This document shows positions 63,911-64,000 of a DNA stretch of 64,000 bases, in pieces. Each line of letters begins with the position of its first letter. The stretch's first letter is position 1. The stretch comes from Membranipora membranacea (Eukaryota; Bryozoa; Gymnolaemata; Cheilostomatida; Membraniporidae). Made by a program: the position numbers and the translations under genes. The stretch is from assembly GCA_914767715.1 (NCBI GenBank), contig OU612073.1, positions 19,096,001 through 19,160,000 of the forward strand, in the 5' to 3' direction. The notes under the pieces are model-generated. The model ran no database searches, was not told where the DNA came from, and saw nothing but the letters and a program-made list of their open reading frames with translations.

Positions 63911-64000
63911 CAGCAAATCTTCATGCTGCAAATATTAGTCAGGCAGTGACTTCCATGTCAGTTTCAGTCTCAATCTCCTTACTCTGTCAGCTTTTTACAA

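Noticed and set aside
1-64000. CRISPR arrays, bacterial operons, prophage or rRNA genes
   Set aside because: None found. The direct repeats are too few and irregular, and all supported genes are spliced eukaryotic genes.

Overview
This is nuclear genomic DNA from an invertebrate animal. It is AT-rich and carries intron-rich protein genes with GT-AG introns, a nuclear tRNA gene, small inverted-repeat transposons and long poly(G)/poly(C) runs. The genes are animal-specific or cilium-related: a retinoid X receptor (RXR) with a DNA-binding domain very close to those of other animals, lebercilin, a sialin-type SLC17 carrier, a seven-helix receptor and a death-domain protein. The compact genes and the conserved RXR fit an early-branching animal such as a placozoan, but the lineage is an inference I cannot prove from this window.

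Layout. 298-2072 (+) is the 3' part of an alpha/beta hydrolase of chlorophyllase type, cut by the left edge. The other five protein genes are all on the minus strand: a 691-aa coiled-coil and death-domain protein of unknown function (2647-10612), a 940-aa lebercilin/LCA5 orthologue (12910-23935), a 437-aa GPCR related to the cAMP-receptor/GPR157 group (25455-31801), a 512-aa sialin-like carrier (34164-40251) and a 417-aa RXR (50952-63009). For these five I rebuilt exon sets whose splice phases agree at every junction and whose total lengths are whole numbers of codons. A tRNA-Leu(TAA) gene lies at 43336-43418 in the only large intergenic gap.

Non-coding DNA. Introns and intergenic gaps are studded with short non-autonomous transposons: TA-flanked Tigger/pogo-like elements, a hAT-like element with an 8-bp duplication, an inverted-repeat element of about 515 bp in the lebercilin gene, several near-perfect hairpins, a tRNA-derived SINE-like unit and at least one decayed transposase. 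The region upstream of RXR holds NRF1-like motifs and an exact ERR-type site, TCAAGGTCA, which suggests nuclear-receptor or metabolic control of RXR.

The genes do not form an operon. A loose shared theme is cilia (lebercilin) and sensing (GPCR, RXR). The most unusual items are the chlorophyllase-like enzyme in an animal gene and the unassigned death-domain protein, which has two possible dynein light chain (LC8) docking motifs.
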